Source of the DNA: Melastoma dodecandrum
Taxonomy: Eukaryota; Streptophyta; Magnoliopsida; Myrtales; Melastomataceae
DNA: 64,000 nt
Assembly (NCBI GenBank): GCA_029817715.1
Contig: JARUPY010000409.1
Span: 372,001-436,000 of the forward strand
Reading direction: 5' to 3'
Shown: positions 38,413 through 50,617 of the stretch, one piece after another
Layout: each line of letters opens with the position of its first letter
Numbering within the stretch: position 1 is the stretch's first letter
Position numbers and translations under genes: made by a program
Notes under the pieces: generated by a model
What the model was told of the DNA's origin: nothing
The model's input: only the letters and a program-made list of their open reading frames with translations
Databases searched by the model: none

Positions 38413-39513
38413 TCAGTGGGCCAACTCGGGCCTCCGCACATATCTTGTGGTGTGCCGCCTGATCCAGAGCTGGTACATCACCATGTGGAATGCATCCAAC
38501 GGCTGAGGCGCCTCGTTCCACGAGAGGTGCCTGCTCGCTTCCGCACCTAATCTCCTCATCCTATCCACCTTCCTTCCCTCCCTCGCCACGTCACCCAGAG
38601 CCGTCCTTAACCTCTCCGGGTCCTTCCCTACGAACGCCCCTATCTCCCGCCAACTCAGCACGTCGATCAGCGGGAGGTCGTTCATCGGACGGTTGGTAAT
38701 TACCGTGGGGACGCACCCGAAACGCATCGCTTCGCTAAGGCCGGTGAAGTCCCCTTCCCCGTACTCAAACAGGCAGAGCTCGCTACTCCCCATCTTGGTC
38801 CTCCACGTCACCTCATCTGACGGCTGAGATTCAACCAAGAACTCCTCGTCCTTCCTCAGCCCATCCAGTAGACCAGTGTTCTTCACAGCACCGAACCGCG
38901 CGTAAGCAAGATACTCCCTGCTTACCCTTGCCGTAACCGACTCCCCCGGCGAGGATTCTGCTCGGGGGACGAGTGTCACGTCCTTGTGAGGGATGAATCG
39001 GTTGGCGGGGAAGCAAGAGACCTGGATAGAGTTTTTCTTCAGCTCGAGGAGGCCGCGATCGGAGCTGAAAGCCAGGCCGTGGCACGAGAGATAGAAGTGA
39101 TCGGAGCCGAGGGTGCGGTTCCAGTACGGGAGGCTGGACTTTAGGGAGGTGACGAGGCGGGCGAGGGCGCGGTTGGAGAGGGAGGTGGCGGAAGAGAACG
39201 GGACGAAGAACAGGTGAGCATCGTCAGCGGAGAGGGTTACGAAGGGGGATCGGAGGAGGCAATCGTAGAAGAGGGATTGGGCAGGGGAGGCGAAACGGGG
39301 AGGAGAGGAAGGATCGGTGGTGTTGTAGATGAAGATCTTGAAGGAACTGAGCATGTGGCTGTAGTCGGCAGCGAACGTGGAAGCGAAGAGGTAAGGCGAA
39401 GATGGAGGAGGAGGAGGGGACGATGAAGAAGCAGCAGCGGCAGTTATCGTTTTGGATCGAGATAGATAAACAAGAAGAAGAGGGAGGAGGAGTTTGACAT
39501 TGTTGTCCGTCAT
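38413..39513 (-). CDS. GT47 (exostosin-like) glycosyltransferase
   Basis: This is a 366-residue protein in one exon, a likely Golgi type II glycosyltransferase of family GT47 that adds sugars to wall polysaccharides or glycoproteins. Residues 5-25 are a hydrophobic signal-anchor, followed by an Ala/Ser/Pro-rich stem. The exostosin domain follows: FKIFIYN, DAHLFFVPFSSATS, YWNRTLGSDHFYLSCHGLAF, and the nucleotide-sugar region LCLFEYGEGDFTGLSEAMRF with GCVPTVITN. It is shorter than many plant GT47 members (about 400-480), mainly in the stem. The start is the first ATG of the frame. The substrate cannot be told from sequence. It lies between the FPGS pseudogene and the RCC1 gene, with the same orientation as both. 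Confidence 0.88.
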   Translation of the reverse strand: MTDNNVKLLLPLLLVYLSRSKTITAAAASSSSPPPPPSSPYLFASTFAADYSHMLSSFKIFIYNTTDPSSPPRFASPAQSLFYDCLLRSPFVTLSADDAHLFFVPFSSATSLSNRALARLVTSLKSSLPYWNRTLGSDHFYLSCHGLAFSSDRGLLELKKNSIQVSCFPANRFIPHKDVTLVPRAESSPGESVTARVSREYLAYARFGAVKNTGLLDGLRKDEEFLVESQPSDEVTWRTKMGSSELCLFEYGEGDFTGLSEAMRFGCVPTVITNRPMNDLPLIDVLSWREIGAFVGKDPERLRTALGDVAREGRKVDRMRRLGAEASRHLSWNEAPQPLDAFHMVMYQLWIRRHTTRYVRRPELAH

Positions 39514-39913
39514 TTTCTTTTAACGAAGACGGAAGAATGGTCCGAGGAAAGACAAGAGCCGAGAAAATGCCGAGACAGAAAACGGCGCCATTAGAGTTGC
39601 CCAACTGAAACTTCCCAAATCAAATCTGGATGAATAAAAAATATACATAGTGGGTTAGTAACACAACACCAATACGTCTAAAAAGCCACTCGCCTAACCA
39701 AACACAAGCACAGCACACGTGATAACCAAAGCCCTATTAACTCCCCCTCTCTCCAAAGAATCGAGTGCAACGCAACGTGTATTCATATGGTATTTACACA
39801 TGACCTGTTACCAACCATAATCGTTTTTTTTCTTTCAAGAGCTAAAAACTGCTTCTAACACCTAACAAAACTGTGCCTAACTGAAACTCGAGGACTGTGT
39901 CGTGGTAATTAAC
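39514..39913. other. Spacer between the GT47 and RCC1 genes
   Basis: This short spacer must contain the GT47 promoter and the RCC1-gene 3' UTR. Nothing else was recognised. Confidence 0.5.
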
Positions 39914-42900
39914 TCAGGTGGGTGACTCCGATAAAAGTAGCGTGTGCCACCAACCACACGCTACCTTCCTTGGTTTGCAGCCTTCGATGTTGACTTCTGA
40001 AGGGATGTTCCGGTCGATCACATCGCCCAACCCCAGCTGCAATTGCCAAACGGACTCCTCAGAGTTTAGTGGTGGATAAACCGTGGTATAACGGGGATCA
40101 ACTGGCACAGTGACTGATATAAATGTACCTGGCCGTATTTGTTCCAACCCCAGCAGAAAACTTTGCTATCCTCTACAATAACAGGAGCAACCGTAGTTGA
40201 GGACAATTCATTGGCAGATAGGAACAATATTACATGTAATTTAACATTGCAACATACCTGTGATCATTGCGGTGTGGCGAGCTCCACAAGAGAGTGCATT
40301 TGCATGGATATTCTCCAGGCTAGGTGCATCCAAGAGCCTGGGGAGGGTCTGATTTAGGAATGTGAGAAATTATTAAAAATAATCCTTGCCAAAATTGCTC
40401 CTGTCTGATGTATCTAAAACAGATTGTAATTCTCAAAATTCAAGATCCATATGCGTCCCATCAACGAAATTACAAAAACCAATTTTGGAGTTGAAAACTA
40501 AGAATATTCACGAGTAAAAAAAACTGTTAATAGAAGGATGCAGAGATTAATATGCTACCAAAGGCGTCTGGGAGTGTATCACAATGTACCTCGGCTTGAT
40601 CAGCACCAGTACCTAACTGACCAAACTGGTTTCCGCCAAAAGCATAGACATCACCATCGACAGAAACACACACAGTGTGCCAAAGCCCCGCCGCCACCCC
40701 CTTTATCCCGATACCCAGCAAGGAAGATACGCACACAGGGCTTAGTTCATCATCTGTGCTTCCCTGTCCACACTGAAACCACAAAACACACGTCAAAACA
40801 ATTGTCCGATTCATTCATCAAGAAGACTGACTTTGAGAAGAAACACAATCGAGGGTCCCTTTCACAATGTTTGCAGATCTTGAACATCTACTTTGCTTTT
40901 TTTCTTCATCATTTCCTACTATACCTACATGTTCATCCTGAAAGAAGTTAATACCAGGAATAATCACAGTTATCATGTTCCAAGGATATGACAGCATTAG
41001 AATGGAATATGGAAATTCAAGGCCACCGGCATGAGGAAACAACAATACAGAGTTGAAAGGCTAGATTATATGTATGAAATGGGAGAAACTGCAGAGATAA
41101 AGGTGCCACAATGTTTCACCTGTCCATATAATCCCCAACCAAATGTGAGCAGTGCCCCGGCATCTGACAGAAAAGGGAGGAAATCCATCAGAACATGATA
41201 AACAGCCCACAAGTTAGATCATGGACCATGAATGATTTAGGCCTAAAAATGCAGCATCTGTAAGGTTATCCTAATCGCTACATTTCTTGTATCTTCACTT
41301 TCTGTTCAAGTCAATGTCTGCATCATGTAATTCAGAGAAATCCATATTGAAAGTTGAAATCCATAATTTCAGCTCATTGACGTTATAATTGATACATGAT
41401 AAATCGATCCATTCATTGATCTTTATTTTTTTCACAGGCGACTTAGGTTGTTGGTTCTGTTACAACTGAATAGAACATATCAGAATCTTGGTTGACAGGA
41501 CTTGGATTTACTTCCCTACTGACCTGTTATAACTGCACTATGTCGTCCGCCACATGCTATCTGCTTCACATAGCTCCCGGGAAATCTATAGCTCTGCCCG
41601 TCAGAACACATTATCATTCGTGATATTCCTGCAGATTTATCTTTCCCGCATGATGACTCAATGCAAGGAACGGGATGGGGAGAGGACACCATACGAATCC
41701 GAGAGCCCAAACCAAGCTGCCCCTCGCCTCCATACCCCCAGCCCCACACCTGCCCCACATCTGAAGCTTCCAAAATTAGGGCTCTTTCATTGCCAAAGTG
41801 AGCAGAGCTGTAACTGTTTACATAAATTCCCATCCAATTACCAGAGAGAGCAAGAGTATGGCGTCCCCCGGCAGCCACAGCAGCTATCCTTACTCCTGGA
41901 CTCAACGAAACCAAGCATGGAAATGCTGACAAAGTCTCCTCCCCAGAGGACGAGCTTTCGGCTGCTTGCTTGGATGCAGACACTTTTCTCCGCTTCGTAC
42001 TTTCTTCTGCACCACTCTTGCTGTCACTACCTCCGCCAGATCTTGAGCCTTGAGTGCGAGGGCTAACTATAAATACAGAAGCTATTTTCAGTCAAATGTG
42101 ATCAGCCTTTCCAGTCCCGCTAAATCATTCCCAGGGCTGAAAAAAATTCAAAAGAAGGGATTATAAGAATCAATTACCTTGCTCTGTCAAGAATGAACTA
42201 TGCCTCTCAGTAACATCTTTATCCAGACTTCCTCCAATTGTTGGGTCACCAAACACCCTGCCAGAAGGCACACACTCCTTCCACCCCCATGTATAAACAT
42301 CCCCATTTTCTACACTCGGTCAAGGATAAAGAATGATCAGCTACTTTACCAGAAGCCAGAATACTCACTGGTGTAGAAAGGAAATTAAACCAGTTTCGGG
42401 GAGAACTACCAGTAGCAGCGACACAATGAGCCCAACCAGAAGCAGCATTCACGATGGAGGCTTCGGTTGGAAGAGGGAAAGGCTCCGGCATTTCCTGCAT
42501 AGAATAGTCTCACAAACATAAGGCAAAGCTAGGAAGGGAGAAATGCAACGACTAAAGTTGCAACCACAAGGATACCCCGTGCTTTCCAGCTGTGATGTAG
42601 CTTTGACCGAGATCGTCGGTCGACCCCCAGGTGATCAGCTTCCCAGAATCTGCCACAGAACAACACAATGCCTTTTAGCTAAACAACCAATTCGCCTGCT
42701 GATAATAGGGAACCACAAACAAACCAAACCAGCCGGAATTGGAGAAAGAGGAAAAATAAAGGACCGGCCACTGAAGCGTTGGAAACCAGTTTACAGCAAA
42801 GCCAACTCAATCGAGCGGCATTATCAATAAATGAAAAGAACAGGACGAACCAGAAATGGCGAGGGCGAAACCGCATCCGCCGCCGCAGACGTCCCTCCAC

Positions 42901-43043
42901 GAGGCTTCCGCTGGGGGTAACCTGACGACGACAGGGGAGAGCAACGGAGCCCTCTGCGGCAGGGCTCCTGGGAGGTACCCCCACATGTGAGCTACCCTCT
43001 TCCCCCCAGCCCATTCCTCTTCCTCCATCCTATCTCCGTTCAT
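39914..43043 (-). CDS. RCC1-repeat (UVR8-like fold) protein
   Basis: Eleven minus-strand exons join in frame to give 476 residues: 42851-43043, 42576-42649, 42410-42494, 42178-42309, 41842-42066, 41524-41760, 41120-41163, 40590-40772, 40258-40348, 40129-40172, 39914-40036. The protein is a string of about seven RCC1 repeats forming a beta-propeller, with repeat signatures GWAHCVAAT, GGRHTLALS, GGRHSAVIT, GLWHTVCVS, GARHTAMIT and GWWHTLLLS, each with a W-G-W or F-G-W type strand. Between repeats 2 and 3 (about residues 162-210) is a Ser-rich insert with the basic run KRRK, a possible nuclear signal. I do not see the C-terminal tail of the photoreceptor UVR8, so it is better called a member of the plant RCC1 family of about 470 residues. 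Function is unknown; exchange-factor or scaffold roles are possible. The start is the first ATG of exon 1. Confidence 0.93.
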
Positions 43044-45074
43044 CTCGAAATTATAGACTCAGGAAAACAAGAAACCGCCGACTAAATCCAGATCCTACGC
43101 CGCCTCCAGTGGTGGTCGCGGTGGTTGTGAAGTGAGAGCATCGAGTAGACAAGTGGGAAAGTGAAGCAGTGCCCTAAAATCGGGAAGAGAAAGAAAAAAA
43201 AGAGAGAAAAGAAAAGGGCGGCAGACAGGCCAAGGGTTTGGTGGTGGGGGCGTGCGTATCGTTTCCAGGCGATGGGCGACGCCACGTAGGAAGCCCCATT
43301 GTTTGGTGGCACACGTGGCCGATTCTCAGCAAGTAAATCCATCGGCCATTCTCCGCCACTAGTTTTAAGGAAGTTTCTGGAAACTGCTCCTCCCCTCCCA
43401 CTCCCACACGCATACGAACACGCATGTTGTCCAACTCCAGTCAATATCTATTTTTTTTTTCCTTCCCCCTCCGATTCCGTGACCGTCCTATTTGATGTTA
43501 ATAATAATTTCCTTACGACCACCTCGGATTATGTCCGGTCGGTTCACTTTATGCAAACAATTTTAGTGGACTTTCGTGACCGACCCAAAAGATAAGGTAC
43601 TAAGAAAAAATATATAACCCCCAAGATCTGTTCCATACGGTTGGGACCGATGTCCAGTCGACACGTGTCACGTGCGCACAGACGGACGGTCGTCGTGACA
43701 GATGCATTGACACGTCATCGAGTGGTGGGACCCGGCGAGGTTCGGCTGTTCGAGGTGGTTAGAAAACGCACTTTCTGTTAGCGTTTTTTTCTTCACCACA
43801 AAATTAGTTGGCGACTTTTGTGGCTACTTTTCCGGTGCGTCTCTTCCCTGTTTGCTCTCTCTGCCCGGGCGCTCCAATCAATAATCGAAATCAGCTTTTG
43901 AGATTTTTGTGGCGTCGCTCAAATATCTCGACAATATGAAATAATTTTACATGGCCATCTCCCAGCCATCTGATGAGGGAGGGATCGTGTGGCTCAAAAC
44001 GCCAGCCCAATGATTATTGATCGTGTGGCGTAGGACGAATGCATTCGTCGGCTGATCCAACACCACACCACACCTCCGCCCCCAACTCAAATTTTCCTTT
44101 GGTGTCGTCGTTTCCTCGGGACATAATTAATCTCATTAACGATGCAATGTTTTCGGCATCAAATTATTATGTGATGGAATGACTTCCCAACTGATCCACA
44201 CAGTCGCAATAATGGACCACAAAGTTATTGGGGAGGCCTCTCATTTTGATTGAAGACACCCACCCTCTTACCCACGTGCCCAAATGATTGAAATAACACG
44301 ACGAATTACAGTGGACGACCCCTCTTAAATTTTATCAATCATATGAACACCCCCACCGTGGTTTAAATTGTGCACAAACCCCCCTCTTTTTACCGGGTCC
44401 ACCATCTCTGTCCAGGTGGAAAACCACCTTCTTCCACGTCAAGAAAAGAAAAACATCAACATGGCTCACTTCTAATTTTTGTTTTTATTATTTAGGTTTA
44501 TGTATTAGCTTATACCTTTTGTTTTTCTTTAAAATTAGTTGGTTTCTCTCCCAAGTTAATTCAACACTGAGTCTTTCGTTGTCTTCTTCCTCGACCTAAT
44601 TTTATCCCATCAAATCCTTAATCCCCACAAAGAGCTTCTTCATCTGCATTGTGCTTTTTGAGGTAATTCAGTTTAGTTTCTTTTTATACTATTCAATATT
44701 TTCTGAGACGAAATTCATGACTTGAGAGTTCATTTCGATGGCACCAAACACAATTGAAAGAAAATAGATCCTTGCCAGGTTGGATTTATTGGCATAGTTT
44801 GTGAGCATTTTATACATAAAAATTGTGAACTTTCTTGAACCGTGTCACTTTCCAGAAAAATTTTGATCGAGAAAATCTTTGAATGGAATATTTGGTTAGA
44901 AAGATTATAATAGTTTCCGACTCTAAAAAAAGATAGTGTCTCAAGAAAATGTTCTGTGTCCCTCAGAATCTTGAAAATCTTTTAAGAATATAAATAATTT
45001 TTTAAAGAAAGACTCCATACATAAAATATTTGACGAGTTTCGGAATTGATATAATCACAAGTAACCTAATAAAG
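43044..45074. other. RCC1-gene upstream region and repeat-flanked intergenic DNA
   Basis: The RCC1-gene promoter should lie within about 43044-43700. No gene is recognised. The stretch 44863-45050 resembles 57712-57960 (shared GAGAAAATCTTTGAATGGAAT-like and TTAAAGAAAGACTC sequence), and the large gypsy element begins immediately to its right. Confidence 0.45.
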
Positions 45075-46337
45075 TGAAGCTATCTTGGGCCTAATTTTGA
45101 TAAAGCCCACAAAAGCCCATAGTCATATACTAGGCCTGTGCCTGTGGAGAGAAGTCTACAGAAGTAATATAGTAACCCTGTAATCAAGGGAAATCTACAA
45201 GCCTGCGCCTCCGATAGACATCAGGCCTGCGCCTGGGTCACGAAGTCTACAGGCTTGTGCCTGCGACACAAAGCCTACAGGCTTGTGCCTGTAGAGGATA
45301 TTAAGACTATAGGCCTGTGCCTGCGAGAGACACGTGTCAAAGGAAAATAGTTCCATGGCCCCGAGATAATCGGGACTTGTTACCCACGCATAACATTAGC
45401 ACACGTCTTAAAGAAAATCAATTAAACCCGAAGTCAGAGGAGCTGATCCATGTTTAAATGAATGGGAATCAGTTAGCTCCGAGATTCTTGGGGTGAGTTG
45501 GGTCTGGAAGATCTTCAGAAGGTCGTAACAGACCAAGTATAAAAGGGAGGAGATCTCCCTCAGAGAAAATCACGATCAAATCAGACAACAAAAGCTTATC
45601 TTGCTCGTCACCCCTTATTGTAGTTGTTAGGATTCCCCGACCTGGGAGAGACCCTTAATGTTTCATTGGTCTTCACTTCCACCATCAGAGTGAGCAACCG
45701 TAGCTCTGGTAACAACTCTCCACCTTCACTTCCACCATCAGAGTGAGCAACCGTAGCTCTGGTAACAACCATCCGCCTTCACTTCCACCATCAGAGTGCG
45801 CAACCGTAGCTCTGGTACCAATCCTCCGCCTTCACTTCCACCATCAGAGTGAGCAACCGTAGCTCTGGTAACAACCCTCCCCCTTCACTTCCACCATCAG
45901 AGTGAGCAACCGTAGCTCTGGTAACAACCCTCCGCCCTCGACTTCAACGCCAGGACGAGCCACCGTAGTCCCAGTACACATCTCCGCCTTCGACACACTT
46001 GCCAACACAGACCACCACAGCCTTGATGTCCATGTCCGCCTCAGCATCCGACCGTACCCGGTTCATCAAGCTCAGCAACTAAGTCCTGCCACCAGAGGAA
46101 CGCCAGCTTGCAACGTTCCACGGTTAAGTCTGCGACGACGCTCTAAGTCTACGAAGCACTGTAGCCAGTCAACGACTTTTCGTCCTTATTTTATTTCTAT
46201 GACTGTAAGCTCTTATTTTCTATTGTAAGACTTCATTCAATCGATTTCTTCAATTACTTACTGGCGATCACATCTACAAAATCCCTGTGAGTCTTATTGC
46301 CAAATATTTCCGAAGTGATCCGTTTCCGACGCGAACA
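45075..46337 (+). repeat. 5' LTR of the gypsy element
   Basis: The LTR aligns almost base for base with 52599-53850. It has a TATA-like TATAAAAGGG at about 45538 and a degenerate array of AGGCCTGTGCCTG-type motifs at about 45130-45330. It also contains five copies of a 53-bp repeat (45671-45935). It ends GACGCGAACA. Confidence 0.92.
45671..45935 (+). repeat. 53-bp tandem repeat, five copies
   Basis: Five nearly identical 53-bp units start CTTCACTTCCACCATCAGAG and include GCAACCGTAGCTCTGGTAAC. The 3' LTR has only four units (53237-53448), so the arrays changed copy number after insertion or during reverse transcription. Confidence 0.93.
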
Positions 46338-46345
46338 CGTTTTTG

Positions 46346-46362
46346 GCGACCACAGTGGGAGT
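46346..46362 (+). other. Putative primer-binding site of the gypsy element
   Basis: GCGACCACAGTGGGAGT lies nine bases inside the 5' LTR, the normal place for a tRNA primer site. It is identical to the site in the non-autonomous element at 9333-9349 (opposite strand). Confidence 0.6.
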
Positions 46363-46383
46363 CGTGAAACTTAAAGTTTTCAT

Positions 46384-48465
46384 ATGGCAAAGAACACTCG
46401 GAGCGGACTAAATCGTGATCCTCCTCCCCTTCCATTTGATGGGGATGAGCAGAATCCACCAGTCGACTTAAATGTCGAAGACACGGCTCTAAGAAGCCAT
46501 GAAGCCAGGAATCAATCCGATTCCGAGGGTCATAATCCTTCTGAGTTTATTTCCAAAATTGAATTCCATAAGGAATTCAATGATATGAGGAGCCTAATGG
46601 ACAGGCATATCACTGGTTTGCAAGATAATATGGCTCAGATTTTGGAGCAACTCAGTGCATTGAGTAGGCTAAGCGCTGCGGCAAAAACAGGCTTTCCTGT
46701 AGACAGGGAAAATTCCTTTATGGGAGATGCTCGGCGCGTAGAGAGGCGCAACGTATCGTTTCAGGGAGATGAGCCTTGGAGTGGTATTAACCAACGTGCT
46801 GCAGAGATCAGTAGCAGGGACCGAGTGTCCCCATCTAGGCCTACGACCTCCCGATCTCCTACCTGGAGAGCGAATGCGGTGTACGCAACGAATCCTGCAG
46901 ATAATGAAGTAGAGGTTCAGGACGAGACGAATAGGTACGCGAGTGCCATACCACCTCGTCAACTTGGTAAAGAACCTGTTGAGGAGATTCCTCCAGGAGA
47001 AATTCCCATAATGGGAAATCTACCACGGGCAGAGAGCTTATACACTAATGTCTCAGTGAACCCTCAGCCACCTCGAGTAACCCCGAGGATGCCGTATCCT
47101 CCAGATAAAGTGGGATACATTCGAGAGCAGCTCGACCCCGTTCCTACACCACCACCGAATCTGAGGGAGACGATCGCTCAGGTTTTGGAGCAGATGGTAC
47201 CTAGAGCTGTTAGGCAAGAGGACCCTGGTTTATATAGGAGTCCCTACCCTGCCTATATTGACAGAGAATATCCTCTTCCTAGGGGATACAGGGTGCCTGA
47301 CTTTACCCAATTTTCGGGAAAAGATGAGATGACGCCCGTAGAGCATATAGCCCGGTTCACTCATCAGGCAGGGGTTGCTGCAGCAAACGATTTTTGGAAG
47401 CTAAAGCTCTTCTCGAACTCTCTCACAGGAGATGCCTTTACATGGTACGCAAGTCTACCTCCTAGATCAGTGACGACATGGGCAGAGATGCAGTATTCTT
47501 TTATGAAGGCATTCGCACGGTTAGACACGCCTATGTCAATCTTCAAGGTAATGCGACTTAAGCAAGCCGCCGGAGAACATCCAGGGCAGTTCCTTATGCG
47601 CCTGCGAAAAGCACTATTACGCTGTAGACCTGCGATTCCTGAAAGAGATCAGCTGATGATCGCATTAAACCCGTTGTCTATGCCTTTCAAGAAAAAGCTG
47701 CAGGGAGAAAGATTTAATGACCTGTATGACTTGGCCAGAAGGGCGACAAAGTACCATCAGTTACTGATGGAAGAGGCGCAAGCTAAGCATGCCTTTCAGC
47801 TCGAAACCTTTGAGGTGGATATGGCCGAATTCGTGAAAGGCGAAGCGACGGTTTGTGAACCCCTCACAAGGAAAAACTCCAAAGCCAAAGCATCCCAGAA
47901 GTCTAACGAAGAAAGAAAGTATTCGTTCCACGTAGACAAGGCGGATGCGATTTTCGATTGGCTCATCCAACGGAAGCGCATTAAACTTAAATCGGGTCAT
48001 AGAGCTCCCCAGACAGAGAGGGAAAAGACTAGAAATTATTGTAAATGGCATGGGTCATTTATACATATGACCAGAGATTGCTTGTCATTCAGGAATATAA
48101 TCCATGACCTAATAGAGTCTAAGGAATTATGTTTCCCTGAGGTCGACGAAGTGACATTGGTCGACCTTTTGATGACGAAGCGACAATTATGTTTCCATAT
48201 GTTTGATGTTGCTGATGTAGACATCAATTTCATTGAAACTAATATAGATCATCATTCCCTGCAGGACGTAAAGATCCCCGGGGAGACTTTGGTGGCGAAT
48301 GCCCTTTTTCGCCGACTGACTAATAAAGGTGTAGTCACCTGTCCGGTCAAAGAGGTGCGCCTAGCTTTTGCTGCTGGCATATGGATGATACGCACACCAC
48401 CGATAGATGCAATACATTCAGGAAGTATCTCCAGAACAATCAAAGCGACACCTAGTACGATCTGA
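46384..48465 (+). CDS. Gypsy gag polyprotein
   Basis: An open frame of 693 codons starts shortly after the primer site, as gag does. The retrotransposon gag domain lies at about residues 300-470: YRVPDFTQFSGKDEMTPVEH, DAFTWYASLPPRSVTTWAEM and ERFNDLYDLARRATKYHQLL. A short Cys/His segment near residue 555 (YCKWHGSFIHMTRDC) is a knuckle-like motif typical of Tat-lineage gag. The gag frame itself is intact although the rest of the element is broken. Confidence 0.88.
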   Translation: MAKNTRSGLNRDPPPLPFDGDEQNPPVDLNVEDTALRSHEARNQSDSEGHNPSEFISKIEFHKEFNDMRSLMDRHITGLQDNMAQILEQLSALSRLSAAAKTGFPVDRENSFMGDARRVERRNVSFQGDEPWSGINQRAAEISSRDRVSPSRPTTSRSPTWRANAVYATNPADNEVEVQDETNRYASAIPPRQLGKEPVEEIPPGEIPIMGNLPRAESLYTNVSVNPQPPRVTPRMPYPPDKVGYIREQLDPVPTPPPNLRETIAQVLEQMVPRAVRQEDPGLYRSPYPAYIDREYPLPRGYRVPDFTQFSGKDEMTPVEHIARFTHQAGVAAANDFWKLKLFSNSLTGDAFTWYASLPPRSVTTWAEMQYSFMKAFARLDTPMSIFKVMRLKQAAGEHPGQFLMRLRKALLRCRPAIPERDQLMIALNPLSMPFKKKLQGERFNDLYDLARRATKYHQLLMEEAQAKHAFQLETFEVDMAEFVKGEATVCEPLTRKNSKAKASQKSNEERKYSFHVDKADAIFDWLIQRKRIKLKSGHRAPQTEREKTRNYCKWHGSFIHMTRDCLSFRNIIHDLIESKELCFPEVDEVTLVDLLMTKRQLCFHMFDVADVDINFIETNIDHHSLQDVKIPGETLVANALFRRLTNKGVVTCPVKEVRLAFAAGIWMIRTPPIDAIHSGSISRTIKATPSTI

Positions 48466-49166
48466 CCCCACTTGAGGAGGTAGCGATGGGAGTAGTACAC
48501 TCGGGCTCGCGAAGCGCTTCCAACAACTCGCAAAGGGGTTTTAAGAGCCCTCCAAGCGCAGAGCGCAGGCCGGCAAACCGAGGGGGGAGAGGTGGTCCAC
48601 ATGGCTGAGGCCGAGCGCCTGAGCCACAGCCACGTGCGTCCGAACGTCCCAGGCGACATCTGGAGTTTAATAACTCCTCGTCCCAGCTAGGTGCCAGGTC
48701 AGGGCAAGAAAGGCCTGGCCATCTTGAGGAGTCTCGCCCTGGAAGCGCAGAAGCAGATAATCCTAATAGAGCCCAGAGGCCTGAGCGAACACTAGAGAGG
48801 ATGAACAAGCCTAGACAGGGAATGCCTAAGTTAGACATCCAAGCAATCCGAACAGGCCCACCGATAGCTCAGTTTTTGGAAGCAAAGATGCTCTGTCAGA
48901 AATGCAAGCTCATAGCTCAAAACATGATCCTGATTACTCAGCTCTGCACTTCCTGCTGCGTCGACTACTTCCTCAATCTTGTAGACCTGTCCTCAAATGG
49001 AGAAATTGTGGTCAAACCCGCGTGCTCTACAACTACAGGTACTTGTGAAACTAACAGCACTTGCTCGGAAATGCAGCAAGGTCCTACGCGAATGGTAGTA
49101 GGGTATGACTAATTCCTTGGCGACTACGTTGAGGTACGTCAAATTTTCCTTAGTTATAAGAAATCA

Positions 49167-50033
49167 ATGGTAATTAAAGCAGTTAACCCTTCGAAATATT
49201 GGCAGAAGGCAATGGGCAAGACCACTTTGCCTCCGAGGGCGCGCAAGAGGAGGGACAGACGTCTAAGTCACGTCGCCAAAAGGCCCAGGCCTGCCCTCTC
49301 AGGAGCAGCCCCACCGGCTAGAGTACTTGCGAATGGAGTTAACGCCGAGGCAGAGCGCTTTGAGTCTACGGATCATTCAGAAGAATCTGGCTCAAGTTTT
49401 GACTATACCCCACTTCAGAGCGAGATCCCAAGTGATGTCGAGGGGGAAATGAGGCCAGTCGTAAGCTGCAATGCTCTTACCCTGCCTGTAGACTTCGCTT
49501 GTAAGCGGGATGCAAGGACTCTAGTAGGTAAAGTGCCTCTTCCTTGCTCTCCTGTTTACCCAGCAAGCTTTCCATTAAATTGGTTAGAAAAGCCATCTGA
49601 CAGCATGAAACAACACATGCATTCATTATACATAACTGCTACCTTTAACGGTACAGTAGTAAGTCGAGTCCTTGTAGACAACGGAGCGACTATAAACGTG
49701 CTCCCTCTATCCAGGTTTAAATTGCTTGGATATAAGCCTTGCGACTTGGTTAAAACCAATGTCGCAGTGAGTGGGTTTAATGGCATGAAATCTGAATGCC
49801 TAGGGGTATTCTCGGTGCACCTTGAAGTAGGTCGCCAGGAAAGGGAAACTGCCTTATTCGTGATAGACATAATTCCCACTTTTAATGCACTATTGGGCCG
49901 CGACTGGCTCCATAAAGCTACTGCTAGCCCTTCTACGTTGCATAGGGAGTTGTTGCTTTGGGTTGACTCCGAAATTGAAATTATCAAGACTGATGAATAT
50001 TCCTGCTGTAACAAGGGTATCTTGCATGCATAA
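49167..50033 (+). pseudogene. Gypsy aspartic protease region
   Basis: The frame contains RVLVDNGATINVLPLSRFKL and later ALLGRDWLHKA, the active-site and flap-region signature of Tat/Ogre-type retroviral-like proteases, with Asn in the DNGA motif. It is separated from gag by frame changes near 48466-49166 and ends at a stop at 50031-50033, so it is listed as part of a broken pol. Confidence 0.85.
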
Positions 50034-50465
50034 ACAAGCAAGACAGTCAAGGACCTCACGCTGGACCAGCGCTATAAGCTTGGTGACCCTACGGTAGGGC
50101 CCCTTGGCGAGCCGTCAGGAAAGTTCGATTACATCGTAGACTACGGGACATTACACCCCAAGCTAGATACATGGCCGATTGTTCCAACTGGTTGGGGAGA
50201 CGAGCTGTCTACTCAAGACATTGAGGAGGTTCTCCAAGAAGTTAACTCGGGGAAGAACCCGGTGGCGACTGACAAACCAAGAGAAGAGGAAGTGGAGAGA
50301 GACCAGCACAATGGTACTACAGAGTTGGAGCCCGATAGACTCCTCAAGGAAGGGACTTATGGACCAGAATGAGAGAGTAACCGAAGCAGTCGCCGATGTC
50401 CTTCAACGACTACAAGTCTACCAAGGAAATCGCTACTGTTGTCAACCCGTCTCTTGGTTTTCAAT

Positions 50466-50617
50466 AAACTCAGAAGCGCTTAGAGCGCCCAATGCTTGTA
50501 ATAAGCCCGTGTCTATTGACTTAGTTGGTTCTGAGGAATGTAAACTCAGAAGCGCTTAGAGCGCCCAATGCTTGTAATAAGCCCGTGTCTATTGACTTAG
50601 TTGGTTCTGAGGAATGT
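50466..50617 (+). repeat. Perfect 76-bp tandem duplication in pol
   Basis: Bases 50466-50541 are repeated exactly at 50542-50617, starting AAACTCAGAAGCGCTTAGAG in each copy. Since 76 is not a multiple of 3, it breaks the reading frame just upstream of the reverse transcriptase domain. Confidence 0.95.

Noticed and set aside
45902..46228. 108-codon frame in the 5' LTR, also seen in the 3' LTR
   Set aside because: It lies wholly in LTR sequence including the last 53-bp unit; a similar frame in the other LTR only reflects the repeat.
48252..48838. Minus-strand frames of 128-135 codons in the gypsy element
   Set aside because: They are antisense to gag and the gag-protease spacer, with no domain.
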